Assembly: GCF_001625195.1 (NCBI RefSeq)
Contig: NC_054391.1
Coordinates: 1,550,001 to 1,614,000, forward strand
Direction: 5' to 3'
DNA: 64,000 bases
DNA from: Drechmeria coniospora
Taxonomy: Eukaryota; Ascomycota; Sordariomycetes; Hypocreales; Ophiocordycipitaceae
Part shown: in pieces, positions 1 through 10,574 of the stretch
Layout: each line of letters starts with the position of its first letter
Position numbering within the stretch: position 1 is the stretch's first letter
Program-made: the position numbers and the translations under genes
The notes under the pieces: model-generated
Database searches by the model: none
Told to the model about the DNA's origin: nothing
The model's input: only the letters and a program-made list of their open reading frames with translations

Positions 1-1
1 G

Positions 2-61
2 GCCGCGAAGGAGAAGGTCGAGAAGGTTGAGAATAAGGTTAAGGATGCCATAAGTAAATAA
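2..61 (+). CDS. 3' end of a possible gene (partial, Lys/Glu-rich C-terminus)
   Basis: The first bases read open in one frame to a TAA at 59-61 and give a Lys/Glu/Val-rich amphipathic tail (KEKVEKVENKVKDAISK). This is the kind of end seen in small stress or LEA-like fungal proteins, but 19 residues are too few to assign a family. The start lies outside the window. The 3.5 kb that follow show no other gene, which fits this being the last exon of an upstream gene. The tail could also be chance. Confidence 0.35.
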   Translation, partial: AAKEKVEKVENKVKDAISK

Positions 62-3000
62 CTGATAGTCGCTCGCGGGTTAGACACGGAAAACTTGTCC
101 GAGTCCAGGGATCCGATCTGCTTCGGGTCTCCGATGGTAATTCGGTCAAAATGCAGCGCAAATTTTCACACATGCGGACCTGCTTCTTCCAAGAACGCGC
201 CAGGTTCGGTTTACCGCCTTCACTACGTACTCGTATCCCCGAGGAAGGCGGCACACGAGACGCAGAGTTGTCGCCACCCTTTAAGGCGTCGATTCAAGAT
301 GGTCTACTCACTTGAAGAACATATGAGCTGCTCACGAACCGACCATTGCGTGATGCCGCATAAGCCGTATCAATAGCGATGTCGCGTTGCGGAACTTGCC
401 TTAAGGCCTACCGAGTAGTTTGTTGGCAAATTCGATGAAGGAGGAAGTTGGCACTCAAGCCGACGACTGTCACGACATATTGTGGCGGGCCTTCTCGGAG
501 GAACCTTTGCATATCAGATGTCGACACGTTCATAGACATCTGGACAATAGCAAGGCAAGGCTGGGTTCAGCAATGTGACGGGCATCGCAAGTTTATCAGA
601 ATCGTAGCTATCGTCGAGCTCAATGGGTAGTTTCGAGTTTGGGCTTAATGCATACGGCAAAACCCAACAAAAACCACGAACACAGCACGGCAACGGCAGC
701 AAGCAAAGGGGCCAGAGTAATCGGAGACGTTCAGAGGAATACGACGAGGCAAGAGTGGGGAGAAGAAGTACATGTACGGTTGCCTTCTTAGTACCTACCT
801 ACAGGATTGTGTGCCTGCATACCTAGGTAGTAATGAATTTGACTGCGTATCCCGCACTTGGTGCAGAACTGGATGGTGTATTACTTATTAGCATTCATCC
901 GAGACGTTGGCGATGGACGTGTGTACTGCACAAAAGTAATGCGCGTTGTATTACATGCAAGCATACTTACTCCGGATAATAAGTGTAGTTGTAGAAGTAC
1001 TTGTACATTGATAGCTACAGCAGTTCTACGGAGTTCTCCGTAAGTATATGGAGGGATGTATGTACATGTACTCCGTACTTGTAATAGTGCTCAAGCAATT
1101 ACATTCGTTGGAGGAGACTCAAGCTTGTTGGGAAGCCGCAATGCCTCCGAGATCGGAGAAAAGTTGGCTGCTGCCTGCCTCCTATCTACTTAGTAGTACC
1201 AGCCTGCCAGCCACTGCTTCGTTCGAATCGGAGCCGTCAGATGGCGAGGGTGGGAACTAACATTGAGCCTCACCGAGTCCAAAATGTAAATTACTGCACT
1301 TGCATATGCGAGAATGCAACAAGCACCTGGCGAGACAAGTCAGGCGTCTGATTAACCCCCGTTGTTGCATGACGAAGGCAGGGAAATCCTCAAAGGCGAA
1401 AATAGACCCTTTCTATAGATATCTCAGTTGGGGACGAAACCAACTGCGACAAAACCTTGTGACATCAGCCTGTCCTGACACCACTCGGTTGTACTCCGTA
1501 CATGTACTCATCTTGCGCCGCGTTTAGTTTTCTTCGGCAGAAGCGATGTGACGTCGGCCAATCCGGTCACGGACTCGGGATGCCCCTGTGGACGTACGAT
1601 TATGGGCCGTGAATTGCCGGAGTAGTCATAGTGCTGTTGGTTACGTGAAGCCAGCCATCGCTTCTGCACGCGAAGAAACACAAAAACTAGGGCGACGGCT
1701 GCATGCACCTGGCTCGGTACAGCCGGTCGGGTTTGATCGCCATGTGAAGCATCTGTGCGCCATGGAAACCGAATCCGTGGTAATTCGAATCAGACAAACC
1801 CGAGATGCTACCGAGATTACCGAGTAAGCTGGACGAGCACTTGTACTTGAGTACTTACGTACTTACAGAACATGTAAGGAGTACCTGTACACCTATGGCA
1901 ATGGCGAGTGTACAGTACTTACAAGTATCATGAACTACTTACTGTACGTACAGTAAGGAGGATTCAAAATCATGACGCAATTGTGGGTGCATTGTTTTCG
2001 TCTCTCAACGATTGATTGCTAAATTCCCACCGCAGTCATTATCCAGCCAACCTGATTGGTTGGCCAACGCCCATGATCAAACCTGAGGTTGAGGTGGTGG
2101 TGAGTCCGAGCTCCCACCTCCGCTCGTTAGTACTTTCTTTGTACTTAAGTACTCGTGCTTACTGTAAGTATGTACATGTACAGAGTGCAGCACCAAGGTA
2201 TTCTGGATATCGACGATCCAACTACTTGTACGGAGTACCTTGCGGTGATTGTTTCAGATACATCATGTCTGGCATTCGTCCTCTGGTTGTCTGGACAAAG
2301 GGCGGTTCCGCGATGTGGTGCGACGCGGATTGACTCTGAAGCAGGAACGGAAGCATCGGTCGTGAAGCAATGCGCGTTGTTCCTTAAAGACGCGTGCTAT
2401 TAATACGGCAGTGTACTATGGACAATCAAGTGCCCGCTCGGTGCAGCACAAGTGGCCTGTTCAACGTGTGCGCAAGCCCCCAAATCATCATGGTACCGTA
2501 CATTCGGGGTACAAGTATGTGCAGCACTTAACAGCGTGTAGGACTAGGTGGAAGTATCTACAAGTTTACTCGTCGTCCTATCTTTACTTGAACATGAATG
2601 CACGCATATACGGAGTACTTAGTACGTAATTGATGAACTGCCACCGAATGAGTCGTACATATACGGAGTATTCACCCTGTACTCCGTATACCTAAGCAGG
2701 TCAGTACTAATAGTTGTACATGCTCCTTATATTTCCTGCTAGAGAGATAAGGAGGCACAATACAATTCGACTTATCTTCTCCGTACTAGCAGGTTCAAGG
2801 TTCGAATCCACGGACCAAGTTTGCTAGTACTAAGACGGAGCACGGAGTAATAATGCATCGTCGATCCGAGGTTGGTATTAGCTAAACTACCAATGATCCG
2901 TACAAGGAGCGTAACTCGCACAAGTACCACGCTAGGCACTTGCCTCCAACTCCCCTTCCAACGGCGCAGCCCCGCTGCCGACTTATCAACAGCAGGAGCC

Positions 3001-3613
3001 AACGCGCCCAAGTACTTACATGTACTTCAGTACTTACTCCGTGCTCTTACTTACGTTGCTGGTACTCGCTCCTACCCGGTCCCTGCAAGGTCTCGCTACC
3101 GCTCCCTCTCCCTCTCTCGCACTTGCTCCCTTTCTTGTCACTTCAGCTGTACTTAGCCGAGGCTCCTCCGTCTCCTCCCCGTCAACATTCTTCAACTTGT
3201 AGTCTTGTCTTGTCGAACCGTATCCTCACCCTCTCCAGTCGATTGCAAGTAACGGAAGCAGCTTCATCGTACGGAGTATCCGTACAGACAACGGGTTTCA
3301 AGGGCGAGTTCGAAAAGCCACACCGAGACCAACCCTTACGTACGAACGTGCCGATACTACGGCAACCCCACCCCGCCACACTCCCAGCTCCAGCCTCCAG
3401 GAGCCAGCCAGGTTGCGCAGGCGGCCAGTCGGCACAAGACCCCGCGACGGGATAACATCGTGGTCCCTGACGCCGACGCCGACGTTAAAAAGCACGAGCT
3501 CCTGTTCCCCCAGACCGCATCCCCCGAGTCCCCCAACCTCTATCCTCCAATATCTTCCCCCGCCGACTTCCCTTTCGGCTGCAGCCTCCACCAGCCCTCA
3601 GAGGTCCTTCACG
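62..3613. other. Intergenic region upstream of pyruvate carboxylase
   Basis: No convincing gene is seen on either strand; the open frames are short, overlap one another and change composition along their length. The stretch carries many copies of TACTCCGTA/TACGGAGTA (for example 1492-1500, 2229-2237, 2609-2617, 2662-2670, 2680-2688) and related AGTACTTAC and GTACATGTAC strings. The last ~550 bases become CT-rich (about 3060-3190 and 3480-3613), as is usual for a fungal 5' leader. Confidence 0.7.
2661..2689. repeat. Perfect 10-bp inverted repeat made of the TACGGAGTA motif
   Basis: ATACGGAGTA at 2661-2670 is followed after 9 bases by its exact reverse complement TACTCCGTAT at 2680-2689. This could form a small hairpin or be a two-sided protein site. 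No T-run follows, so it is not a bacterial-type terminator. Confidence 0.8.
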
Positions 3614-6600
3614 ATGGCGGCTCCCCAGCAACCGCTCAACTTCACCGATGTCTTCGACGATGATGACTTGGATGAGCCCAAGTCGGTGCACCGCATCCGC
3701 GCCAACTCGACCATCATGAATCTGAAAAAGATTCTCGGTAAGTCCGCGCTCAGCTCCTGCCATTGACCTGTCAGCCGAGAGCTTCGATTGGTACCCTGCC
3801 GTTGGCCTGTGACGAGACCATACCCTGACTGTGCCTCCTCTCCCGCAGTCGCCAACCGTGGTGAAATACGTAAGTCGCCGCCCTTTTCCTTCCCTCGTGA
3901 CAGTTGGCCTTGTTGACGTGTGGACAGCTATACGGGTACGCCCGTCCCCGCGCCTCTGAACCGACACTTTCGGTGCAGCACTGACAGCAGCACCTGTGAC
4001 AACTAGATTTTCCGGACCGTGAGTCGCCTCCCGATCCGCGCTCACGGTGACGCTTCCCCAACGCTAACGTGCCCTTCCAGGCTCACGAGCTATCCCTGCA
4101 CACCATTGCCGTCTTCAGGTACCACCTTGAGCTGCGCCCTACCCCCGCGCGCGCAACGGCTAACCGTCTCCCAGTTATGAGGACCGTCTGAGCATGCACC
4201 GGCAGAGTATGCCCTGCCACCACGACCCTGCATCGAATCCGTCGTATTCCTGCTGACGGCGAACGTAGAGGCCGACGAAGCCTACGTCATCGGAAAGCGT
4301 GGCCAGTACACTCCTGTTGGCGCCTATCTTGCTGGTGACGAGATCATCAAGATTGCCGTCGAGCACGGCGCTCAACTGATCCACCCGGGTCCGTCATATC
4401 CCTGATGATGAGCCACCTGCTCGGGCCATGCCTGATCTTGTGCTGAATGCCCATCAGGCTACGGTTTCCTGTCCGAAAACGCCGAGTTTGCCCGCAACGT
4501 GGAAAACGCTGGCCTTATTGTACGTTGCTCATGATCCTTGTCAAGCCCGTCTGGCCTCATGTGTGCGTCGGCTGACACCGCCCCGCTTTGAAAGTTTGTC
4601 GGTCCTAGCCCCGAAGTCATCGAAGCTCTCGGCGACAAGGTGTCCGCCCGTAAGCTGGCCATTGCTGCCGGTGTCCCCGTCGTCCCCGGTACCGAGGGTG
4701 CGGTTGCCACCTATGAGGAGGTCAAAACCTTCACCGACAAGTATGGCTTCCCCATCATCATCAAGGCTGCCTACGGCGGTGGCGGCCGAGGCATGCGAGT
4801 TGTTCGTGACTCGGCCACCTTGAAGGAGAGCTTTGAGCGAGCCACGTCGGAGGCCAAGTCTGCCTTCGGCAACGGCACCGTCTTCGTCGAGCGCTTCCTC
4901 GACAAGCCCAAGCACATCGAGGTCCAGCTGCTCGGAGACAACCATGGCAACATTGTGCACCTGTACGAGCGTGACTGCTCCGTCCAGCGCCGGCACCAAA
5001 AGGTCGTCGAGATCGCTCCGGCCAAGGACCTGCCGACCGAGACGCGCGATGCCATCTTGGCCGACGCCGTCAAGCTGGCCAAGTCGGTCAACTACCGCAA
5101 TGCAGGCACTGCGGAGTTCTTGGTCGACCAGCAGAACCGCTACTACTTCATCGAGATCAACCCTCGCATCCAGGTCGAGCACACCATCACCGAAGAGATC
5201 ACCGGCATCGACATCGTCGCTGCCCAGATTCAGATTGCCGCCGGGGCCACGCTGGCTCAGCTCGGCCTGACCCAGGACCGCATCTCCACCCGTGGTTTCG
5301 CCATCCAGTGTCGAATCACCACCGAGGACCCCGCCGAGTCATTCCGACCCGACACTGGCAAGATCGAGGTCTACCGGTCCGCAGGCGGCAACGGCGTCCG
5401 ACTCGACGGCGGCAACGGCTTTGCCGGCGCCGTCATCACGCCGCACTACGACTCCATGCTGGTCAAGTGCACCTGCCACGGCTCGACGTACGAGATCGCT
5501 CGCAGGAAGGTTCTCCGAGCCTTGATCGAATTCCGCGTTCGAGGCGTCAAGACCAACATTCCCTTCCTCGCCTCCCTGCTGACCCACCCCACTTTCATTG
5601 ATGGAACTTGCTGGACGACCTTCATCGACGACACGCCCCAGCTATTCGACCTTGTCGGCAGCCAAAACCGCGCCCAGAAGTTGCTCGCTTACCTGGGAGA
5701 CGTCGCCGTCAACGGCAGCTCCATCAAGGGCCAGATCGGCGAGCCCAAGTTCAAGGGCGAGATCATCCCGCCCGTGCTGTTCTCTGCCGACGGCGGGAAG
5801 GTCGACGTCAGCCAGCCCTGCCAGGAGGGATGGCGAAAGGTGCTCCTCGAGAAGGGCCCCAAGGCCTTTGCCAAGGCCGTTCGCGGCTACAAGGGCTGCC
5901 TCCTCATGGACACCACCTGGCGCGACGCCCACCAGTCGCTCCTGGCCACGCGCGTTCGAACCGTCGACCTCCTCAACGTCGCCAAGGAGACGAGCTTCGC
6001 CCTCTCCAACCTGTACAGCTTGGAGTGCTGGGGCGGTGCCACCTTCGACGTCGCCATGCGCTTCCTTTACGAAGACCCATGGGACCGTCTCCGTCGCATG
6101 CGAAAGCTCGTGCCCAACATTCCCTTCCAGATGCTTCTCCGCGGCGCCAATGGTGTCGCCTACTCGTCGCTGCCCGACAACGCCATCTATCATTTCGTCG
6201 ACCAGGCGAAGAAGAATGGCGTCGACATCTTCCGTGTCTTTGACGCTCTCAACGACATCAACCAGCTCGAGGTGGGCATCAACGCCGTCCACAAGGCCGG
6301 CGGTGTCGTCGAGGGTACCGTCTGCTACAGCGGCGACATGCTCAACCCTCGCAAGAAGTACAACTTGGACTACTACCTGGAGCTCGTCGACAAGCTGGTG
6401 GCCCTTGACATACACGTCTTGGGCATCAAGGACATGGCCGGTGTGCTCAAGCCCCACGCCGCCACCCTTCTGGTCGGCGCCATCCGGAAGAAGTACCCTG
6501 ACCTGCCCATCCACGTGCACACGCACGACTCGGCGGGTACCGGCGTCGCGTCCATGGTTGCTTGCGCCAAGGCCGGTGCCGACGTCGTCGATGCCGCGAC

Positions 6601-7807
6601 GGACAGCTTGTCCGGCATGACGTCGCAGCCGAGCATCAACGCCATCCTGGCCTCCCTCGAGGGCAGCGACCTCGACCCCGGCCTCGACCCGAAGCAAGTG
6701 CGGGCTCTCGACGTCTACTGGTCTCAGCTCCGTCTGCTCTATTCCCCCTTCGAGGCCCACCTTGCCGGTCCCGACCCCGAGGTGTACGAGCACGAGATTC
6801 CCGGCGGTCAGCTGACCAACATGATGTTCCAGGCCTCGCAGCTCGGCCTCGGCTCCCAGTGGCTCGAGACGAAGAAAGCGTACGAGCACGCGAACGACCT
6901 TCTCGGCGACATCGTCAAGGTCACGCCCACGTCCAAGGTCGTCGGCGATCTCGCCCAGTTCATGGTGTCCAACAAGCTTTCGGCGGAGGACGTCAAGGTT
7001 CGCGCCTCGGAGCTCGACTTCCCCGGGTCGGTGCTCGAGTTCCTCGAGGGCCTCATGGGCCAGCCGTACGGCGGCTTCCCCGAGCCGCTCCGTTCCGACG
7101 CCCTGCGCGGGCGCCGGAAGCTCGACAAGCGACCCGGCCTGATCCTCGAGCCCGTCGACTTCGTCAAGGTCAAGAAGGACCTGGTCAAGAAGTACGGCGG
7201 CCCCGTCACCGAGTGTGACGTCGCGTCGTACGTCATGTACCCGAAGGTGTTTGAGGACTACAAGAAGTTCACCCATCAGTACGGCGACCTCTCGGTCCTG
7301 CCGACGAGGTATCTGCTGGCGAGACCCGAGATTGGCGAGGAGTTCCACGTCGAGCTGGAGAAGGGCAAGGTTCTCATCCTGAAGCTCCTCGCCGTTGGAC
7401 CGCTTAGTGAGCAGACAGGCCAGCGGGAGGTCTTCTTCGAGATGAACGGCGAAGTCCGACAGGTGACGGTCATGGACAAGAATGCGGCGGTCGAGAACAT
7501 CCGCAGACCCAAGGCCGACGTCGGGGACTCGAGCCAGGTTGGCGCGCCCATGTCCGGCGTGCTCGTCGAGCTGAGAGTGCACGAAGGTTCGGATGTCAAG
7601 AAGGGTGACCCCATCGCGGTCCTGTCGGCCATGAAGATGGTTCGTTTACGCCGCGCTTTTTGACTTGAGTGGAAACGCCTTGGCTAACAGAGGTGGCAGG
7701 AAATGGTGATATCGGCGCCCCACAGCGGCAAGGTGTCCAGCTTACAGGTCAAGGAGGGCGACTCGGTCGACGGGTCCGACCTCGTCTGCAAGATTGTGAA
7801 GGCCTAG
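3614..7807 (+). CDS. pyc: Pyruvate carboxylase
   Basis: Biotin enzyme that carboxylates pyruvate to oxaloacetate with ATP and bicarbonate; in filamentous fungi it is mainly cytosolic and feeds the TCA cycle and gluconeogenesis. Spliced model: exons 3614-3737, 3849-3869, 3928-3935, 4007-4018, 4081-4118, 4175-4206, 4269-4388, 4458-4519, 4595-7639, 7700-7807; 1189 residues, the usual fungal length. All junctions keep frame and restore the family's N-terminus (VANRGEIPIRIFRT, then HPGYGFLSENAEF). Visible in order are the biotin carboxylase domain (about 38-490) with the Gly-rich ATP loop (AAYGGGGRGMRV), the carboxyltransferase domain (LLMDTTWRDAHQSLLATRVR and HVHTHDSAGT), and a C-terminal biotinyl domain. 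Biotin Lys is 1153 in AMKM, and intron 9 falls directly after that motif. The start follows from a good context (cacgATGg) and a complete leader. A single gene, not in a cluster. Confidence 0.98.
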
Positions 7808-9926
7808 GCCGTTGCCTCGCGCCGCTCGGTGATACTTTTATTGGCGCGCTGGGCTCTTAAGGAAATGGACGGTAGCAGCCAGAAGTGCTTGTTTTCACGA
7901 CCCTACGTGTATTGACACGACGACGCCCTAGGCTTGCTTCAATAGGCATTTAAAGATAACAACAACGTGAGCTTGCTCATGGGTTGTCAGCGTAGGCGGC
8001 ACGCGGATGAGTGATGCTTGGCGCGGGACAAATGTTCGACCGGGCGGCCGAGAGGAGGTAGCCGAGGGAACGGCAATGGCGTGTTGCGCATGTTGATGAT
8101 GCTGGGTGAGAGGCGACACGACGTGTCGCCGCCTCGAGGCCCGATCGGCGAGTGGCTGATGCTGCAATGCGAGGGCGCCAAGAAGCACGAGAGTGACGTG
8201 AGCAAGAAGCAGATGATGCTTGTTTGGAGCAGCAGCAACGAGGGTGGCGGGAGGTATGACTTTGCTCTGGTGGTGTGCATTCTTTCGATGACGGTCAGAC
8301 GATGGATGGATGGCTGCCGCCCGTCATACCGTGACCGCATGCATGCATATGGTACGCAAGTATGTAGTATGGTAGGTACAGCGTTCTCGCGGCTGTGCAC
8401 CACCGACCGATACGGAGTACGAAGAAAATCCTTGGGAAAACTCGTAATAATTAGTCTGCAGAGCACACCGGTCCGAAGCACACAGCATGTGCAAACTGGT
8501 TGCTGCGAATGCCTGTATCATGCACATGCACTGTGCTGTGCTGGTGCGGATACGTGCAAATGAATGCAGGTGCTGCAGGGTACGATATATTACCAGCCGT
8601 ATGCACTCCGTCGACGCACCATTCGGTGCGGGTTGTCGTATTATTACGGAGTACGTGGGTGGCATGTCTGAATTAAGCATCCGGGCACCAACATTGCTAC
8701 AATGGGCCACGGAGCCATCACGTCACGCTCACGGGTCTTTTACCGATGGCCACGGCGTGGACGGAATGCGTGGGTTGGTCTCGTGGTCAAGAAGGCGTCG
8801 GCTGGTGGCGTCGCATCTCCCTTGGGATGGACGCGAATGCTCACTAAGCGACCCCCCTCTGCCAACCAACTATTGGTACCGAGATCGGGTCCGTCGGGAA
8901 ATGTAGGGTAGAAGCGACAAGATGGCCAGTTGGCCAGTTGCAGTAGTTGGCAGTAATAGTTGCAGTGGGTGGTTGGCGTGATTGCGTGTGGTTGTGCGCA
9001 GTTGCGTGTGTTTGCTGCTGCCACCTGGACAGACGGCGGTGCAATGTGGTCCGTAGTCCGTATACGTACTCGCTCGTAAGTAGGTGCAGGTATTCCCAGC
9101 GCGTGCGTGGGCGAGTCTGTACGTGCGAGGTACGACCGTAAGCCCGAAAGCCAATGTTTTAGTACCTACTAGGCAGCCCGTGGCAGACACCATTTTTTTT
9201 GTTTTTTTGCAGGTGGCGACAAATCACCCCTTAATTCTTGCGGATACCTCCTAACGGCATTAGCGGACCTCCACTGCCGCTTGCGTCCGCATTCAGCACC
9301 AGCACGCACGGTGCAGTCGACATTCATCAAGTTGGTAATCCGGACGCAGGTTGCTACTATTAGGTACCTAGTAGTGATGTGCAGTTACTTGCGGCTGCGT
9401 GTAGCACCCGGTAGGTAGCCAGCCACGCGCGATAGGGAGCGTGGAAAAGAGACACGTCCTCGGCCACCACCACTACGACGGCAGCCATTACCACCAGCGC
9501 CCACGACGATTCCATCCGACATCCACCTCGTCCGCCCACCACCCACCACCCACCACCCACAACCAACACAACGCATCCCAAAAATCATCTTTCTCCTCCT
9601 CGCACCGCAACCCAAGCCAAACGCGCAGCACTACTTCCATCAGGTTCGTCGGCAGGCATCGTCATCTTCAATCATCGTCGTCGCCAAAGGCACGCTCGCA
9701 TCACCTGACTCGCTGCGGTCCGCCGCCGATGACCCAGGGAAGCTCCCGCATCCCCACTCGTCCGTCCTCGACGTCAAACGAAGCGTGCGGGACGAGAAGG
9801 AGAACGCACGAGTAGGCGGTCCGTTACCCGGTGCGCGACCCCGGAGTCGACGGCATCTCCACCTTGCCGCCTCTTTCCATTCTCCCATCATCAGCACCAC
9901 AACCATCACGGCACCCTCGTCTCGCC
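7808..9926. other. Intergenic region after pyruvate carboxylase
   Basis: No supported gene. It holds the 3' region of pyruvate carboxylase and the leader of the next gene. Motif copies TACGGAGTA occur near 8411 and 8645. Positions 9535-9562 hold four 7-bp units of the type CCCACCA within a longer C/A-rich leader ahead of the gene at 9927. Confidence 0.6.
9535..9562 (+). repeat. 7-bp microsatellite (CCCACCA) x4
   Basis: Four consecutive 7-bp units, the last slightly changed (CCCACAA), in the presumed 5' leader of the gene at 9927. Confidence 0.8.
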
Positions 9927-10574
9927 ATGGAAAGCCTTCAGCTATCCCAGGTGCTCGCCGACCTGAGCAACCTCGGCGCCGCTGTTCGTAACCCCCTGCC
10001 CCCCTCGCATTCTTCGTCCCGGAATTTCGTCCCTGACCTTGGCTTTCTGGCAGGAACCCGAGGCTGCTGCTGCCATCGTCAGCGCCAATATCCCCTCGGT
10101 CAAACCCGACGTACCCGCCACATCCTACCACCCTCATGCCCAGCAAGCGCCGCGCCCCGTTGCCATGAAACGCGCCTGGTCGTCCGACGTGCCGCCCAGG
10201 TTCGACAAGCTCGGTCGCCGCATCCTCATCAGCTCGTCCAACTCGCGGCCCGGGTCGGCGACGAGTTCGATCCCCGGCACCCCGCGTCAATCCGACGTAC
10301 GTTCGCTTCCGCCCTCCCCCAAGAGACTGGCTACCAGGCTAACCGGCCACCTCTGCAGACGGACGATGACCTCGAGCGCGCATCGACGCTCATGACCCTC
10401 TACGACATCCGCGCCAAGATCAAGCAGCAGGACAACAGCAGCCTGATGAAGGCCCGCGAGAAGATCAACGCCCTGGCCGCCAAGCAGCAGGCTCAGCAGG
10501 CGGCCGAGCGCAACTTCAAGACGGCCGAGGAGCTCCGACGAAATCGGTACTCGTTCCCCAAGTCCGGTCTTTAA
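9927..10574 (+). CDS. Small fungal protein of unknown function
   Basis: Modelled as three exons, 9927-9983, 10054-10296 and 10359-10574, giving 171 residues; the start is in a good context (cgccATGg). The first intron needs a GTTCGT donor at 9984; the second is ordinary (GTACGT to CTCTGCAG). The product begins MESLQLSQVLADLSNL, continues with a Pro/Ser/Ala-rich middle (MKRAWSSDVPPRFDKLGRR), and ends in a helical, Gln/Ala/Lys-rich tail (LMTLYDIRAKIKQQD, then KAREKINALAAKQQAQQ) that looks like a coiled coil. No signal peptide or membrane segment. I do not recognise the family. The unspliced message would also stay open from the same ATG to the same stop (215 codons), with exon 2 in a different frame. 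The spliced form has the more protein-like composition, so I prefer it. Confidence 0.68.
   Translation: MESLQLSQVLADLSNLGAAVRNPLPPSHSSSRNFVPDLGFLAGTRGCCCHRQRQYPLGQTRRTRHILPPSCPASAAPRCHETRLVVRRAAQVRQARSPHPHQLVQLAARVGDEFDPRHPASIRRTFASALPQETGYQANRPPLQTDDDLERASTLMTLYDIRAKIKQQDNSSLMKAREKINALAAKQQAQQAAERNFKTAEELRRNRYSFPKSGL

Noticed and set aside
1215..1236. Second T-arm-like hairpin around GTTCGAATC
   Set aside because: The stem pairs well, but the 60 bases upstream give no anticodon arm or complementary acceptor stem; probably chance.
2785..2815. tRNA-like T-arm (GGTTCGAATCC)
   Set aside because: The loop sequence fits, but the flanking 5-bp stem has mismatches, and no matching acceptor, D-arm or anticodon arm could be drawn on either side.
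5642..7582. 646-codon open frame antisense to pyruvate carboxylase
   Set aside because: It mirrors the third-position C/G bias of the sense gene; the product is Val/Leu/Asp/Gly-biased with no family likeness, and the sense strand is certain.
8018..8563. 181-codon frame downstream of pyruvate carboxylase
   Set aside because: Met/Cys/Ser-rich random composition, crossed by motif repeats (TACGGAGTA) that elsewhere avoid coding exons.
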